Origin: Alkanophaga liquidiphilum
GTDB lineage: Archaea > Halobacteriota > Syntropharchaeia > Alkanophagales > B39-G2
Assembly (NCBI GenBank): GCA_029259535.1
Contig: JAPHEF010000048.1
Location: 1 to 13,690, forward strand
Length of the DNA stretch: 13,690 nt
Reading direction: 5' to 3'
Shown here: piece after piece, positions 12,528 through 13,690 of the stretch
Position numbering within the stretch: position 1 is the stretch's first letter
Layout of the letters: every line of letters starts with the position of its first letter
Notes under the pieces: model-generated
Told to the model about the DNA's origin: nothing
What the model saw: the letters and a program-made list of their open reading frames with translations, nothing else
Database searches by the model: none
Made by a program: the position numbers and the translations under genes

Positions 12528-12617
12528 GCACAATGTTCTGGGGATATGTGAAGTTTGCCGAAGGCAAATTTGGGCGTAGCCGAAAGCGGAGCCACATATC
12601 CACTCGTTGTCTGAGTG
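12528..12617 (-). repeat. attC-like recombination site 2 (candidate)
   Basis: A perfect 9-bp inverted repeat, GGATATGTG (12542-12550) and CACATATCC (12593-12601), encloses a 42-nt loop that contains a TTTGCC-GAA-GGCAAA hairpin (12554-12568). Flanking elements on the minus strand are AGACAAC (12612-12606; core AAC as in RYYYAAC) and ATTGTGC (12534-12528; one base from GTTGTGC). CACTC/GAGTG (12601-12605, 12613-12617) form a further stem. Like site 1, the left arm is followed by GAAGTT, and the arms differ from site 1 by paired changes. It separates the propeller gene start from the 3' end of the endonuclease-like gene. Confidence 0.45.
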
Positions 12618-12658
12618 CGGTAGCACCGATGCGATGCGGAAAGTTCGGCTCGGCGGCG

Positions 12659-13324
12659 TCATTTTATCTTACCTCTCGCCAATAGAAATTCAGGTTTATA
12701 GAGATCTTTATTGCTTGCATTAAATTCATGTTTGACTTGGACTTTCAGGTTTTCTAATGTGTAAAGTTGCCATGATATGGGTATAAATGCTATTTGTCCT
12801 TTTCTTTCTTCTCTCGTTAGTTCAAAACTTAAAAGGAGATGAAAAGCATCTTTTGTAATTTTTGGATCTTTAGATGGAGAAAAATAAAATGTTCTAAAGG
12901 ATTGATTTTTGGTTGCGGTATTATATGTTTTACAGTCAAGGTAAATAACTCTTCCTTGTTTGTCTATAATCTCAATATCGGGATAGCCAGCAACTTTTAT
13001 TTTACCACTTTTTGTACGAGGTTTATCAGCTCTAAGACCTACTTTTCTCAACGCAGAAATCACAAAAGGTTCAATATGATTTCCCGCCTCATTAGGTCTC
13101 CTTGTGAAAATTCCTTGTTTATACGCCTCATTCCCTGCTATCTTCGCTGCATTTTTTAGAAGATTTAACAATTTTTGATTATCACCACATGATAAATCAA
13201 AGTGTAATACCTCACATCCTGTCAAAGCCCTTATTGCGATTGGATAAGGTATTCCTTTTAATGGCTCTAAGAATTTACTTATTATTGCCTCAAGTTGCTT
13301 TATGTATTCTTCACGGTTATGCAT
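12659..13324 (-). CDS. PD-(D/E)xK restriction-endonuclease-like protein
   Basis: 221 residues from ATG 13324. Candidate nuclease core: GYPDIEIIDKQGRVIYLDCK, with Pro115-Asp116 and Asp130-x-Lys132, and Glu85 (HIEPF) upstream as a possible further acidic ligand. This fits a type II restriction endonuclease; no specific family or recognition site is assigned. ATG 13324 has GGTGAGG 5 nt upstream; GTG 13333 would add three residues. It overlaps the 3' end of the methyltransferase remnant by 8 nt on the same strand, the normal layout of a type II restriction-modification operon. It is strongly A/T-rich compared with the hdr region. The endonuclease looks intact while its partner methyltransferase is truncated in this window. 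Confidence 0.65.
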   Translation of the reverse strand: MHNREEYIKQLEAIISKFLEPLKGIPYPIAIRALTGCEVLHFDLSCGDNQKLLNLLKNAAKIAGNEAYKQGIFTRRPNEAGNHIEPFVISALRKVGLRADKPRTKSGKIKVAGYPDIEIIDKQGRVIYLDCKTYNTATKNQSFRTFYFSPSKDPKITKDAFHLLLSFELTREERKGQIAFIPISWQLYTLENLKVQVKHEFNASNKDLYKPEFLLARGKIK

Positions 13325-13592
13325 CTTCCTCACCTTTTTTGAATATTAATATATTTTCTTTTTGCATCACATTATAAAGCCCGAAAATTATCTTATCTAT
13401 ATTTTTAACAAGTTTAAACCCGATTTTTTCTGCACAATCTATAATGAATTCCACCGTCTTTATCTCTTTACCCTGATAAGTTGCATTTCCAATCACTATT
13501 ACAGCATATTTTTTAGGTTTTAAGACTCTGTACATTTCCTCTAAACTTCTTTTCATATCATCATTGTAGAGGTCTATCCTTCGTTGAGAAAT
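13317..13592 (-). pseudogene. 3' fragment of a DNA methyltransferase
   Basis: The C-terminal part of a SAM-dependent DNA methyltransferase (N4/N6 type likely). The frame is open from 13592 and reads QRRIDLYNDDMKRSLEEMY, then RVLKPKKYAVIVIGNATY, the usual region after the catalytic motifs, and ends FKKGEED. The frame is blocked by TAG at 13593-13595, and beyond it the DNA matches no methyltransferase sequence, so the N-terminal part with the SAM and (D/N/S)PP(Y/F) motifs is missing. ATG 13554-13556 could start a 79-residue product, but this would not be an active enzyme. The break coincides with the start of proS-like sequence on the other strand. Confidence 0.6.
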
Positions 13593-13690
13593 CTAATATA
13601 TTCGATATTAAAGTCGTTACTGGACGTCGAACATGACGAAGTCCTCTTCCCAACGTTAATTCCGAAGACAGAGTTCATAAAGGAGGAAAA
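13584..13690 (+). pseudogene. Fragment resembling archaeal prolyl-tRNA synthetase, runs off the window
   Basis: The plus-strand frame reads LRNLIYSILKSLLDVEHDE and then VLFPTLIPKTEFIKEE to the window end. By memory this matches the class II motif-1 region of archaeal ProRS (...LLDxxGHDEVLFPxLIPExxxxKE...), near residue 45-85 of the normal protein. The preceding N-terminal part is absent: upstream bases belong to the methyltransferase remnant. A TTG at 13584 could serve as a start, but the product would lack the normal N-terminus. An AAAGGAGG at 13679-13686 is within codons here, yet could also be the ribosome site of a gene beyond the window. Confidence 0.42.

Noticed and set aside
13596..13666. 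About 35-residue minus-strand frame beyond the methyltransferase remnant
   Set aside because: It is the antisense of the ProRS-like coding fragment and has a Ser/Thr-rich, motif-free translation.
1..13690. CRISPR array, tRNA or rRNA genes
   Set aside because: No regularly spaced direct repeats, cloverleaf-like segments with a GGTTCRA T-loop in the right context, or rRNA-like conserved stretches were seen.

Overview
The window looks like the chromosome of an anaerobic archaeon, most likely a relative of methanogens, ANME or alkane oxidisers, or of Archaeoglobi. The evidence is a cytosolic heterodisulfide-reductase (Hdr) operon with F420-type (FrhB/FdhB-like) and MvhD-type subunits, an archaeal UPF0216 protein, an archaeal FtsJ/RlmE-type methyltransferase, and promoters of TATA type. 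The exact lineage cannot be settled from the sequence alone.

Positions 1-8400 hold redox metabolism. A metallo-beta-lactamase-fold hydrolase (minus strand) diverges from a small two-Cys protein followed by an HdrD-like iron-sulfur protein with two ferredoxin motifs and two complete CCG domains. A 412-nt gene-free stretch (2210-2621) holds a structured RNA whose core resembles the 3' half of an FMN riboswitch aptamer. It is followed by two mutually exclusive hairpins and T-runs, and then a separate TATA box for a probably leaderless mvhD. After it comes a tight operon: mvhD, an frhB/fdhB-like gene, hdrC, hdrB, a double-module hdrA of 851 residues, and a small Cys-containing protein. Together these proteins are expected to form a soluble flavin/Fe-S complex linking F420 (FrhB-like) through flavin on HdrA to an HdrBC thiol/disulfide-type site. 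The partner substrate is not known.

Positions 8400-10432 are housekeeping. On the minus strand are UPF0216, an FtsJ/RlmE-type RNA 2'-O-methyltransferase, a 51-residue conserved-looking small gene, and possible decayed ORFs. On the plus strand is an HIT-family nucleotide hydrolase/phosphorylase.

From about 10560 to 13592 the sequence becomes visibly AT-rich and looks acquired. Two structured sites about 1.96 kb apart share the same layout: a 9-10 bp inverted repeat with compensatory differences, a 41-42 nt loop, and flanking motifs resembling integron attC core sites. All genes here are on the minus strand and each group ends just before such a site, as in integron gene cassettes. One unit carries a membrane methyltransferase of the isoprenylcysteine methyltransferase type plus an exported beta-propeller-like protein. 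The other carries a PD-(D/E)xK restriction-endonuclease-like protein and the 3' remnant of a DNA methyltransferase. No integrase is in the window. At about 13584-13592 the methyltransferase remnant abuts, in opposite orientation, a piece of coding sequence resembling an internal part of archaeal prolyl-tRNA synthetase. This is either an insertion/rearrangement scar or an assembly junction.
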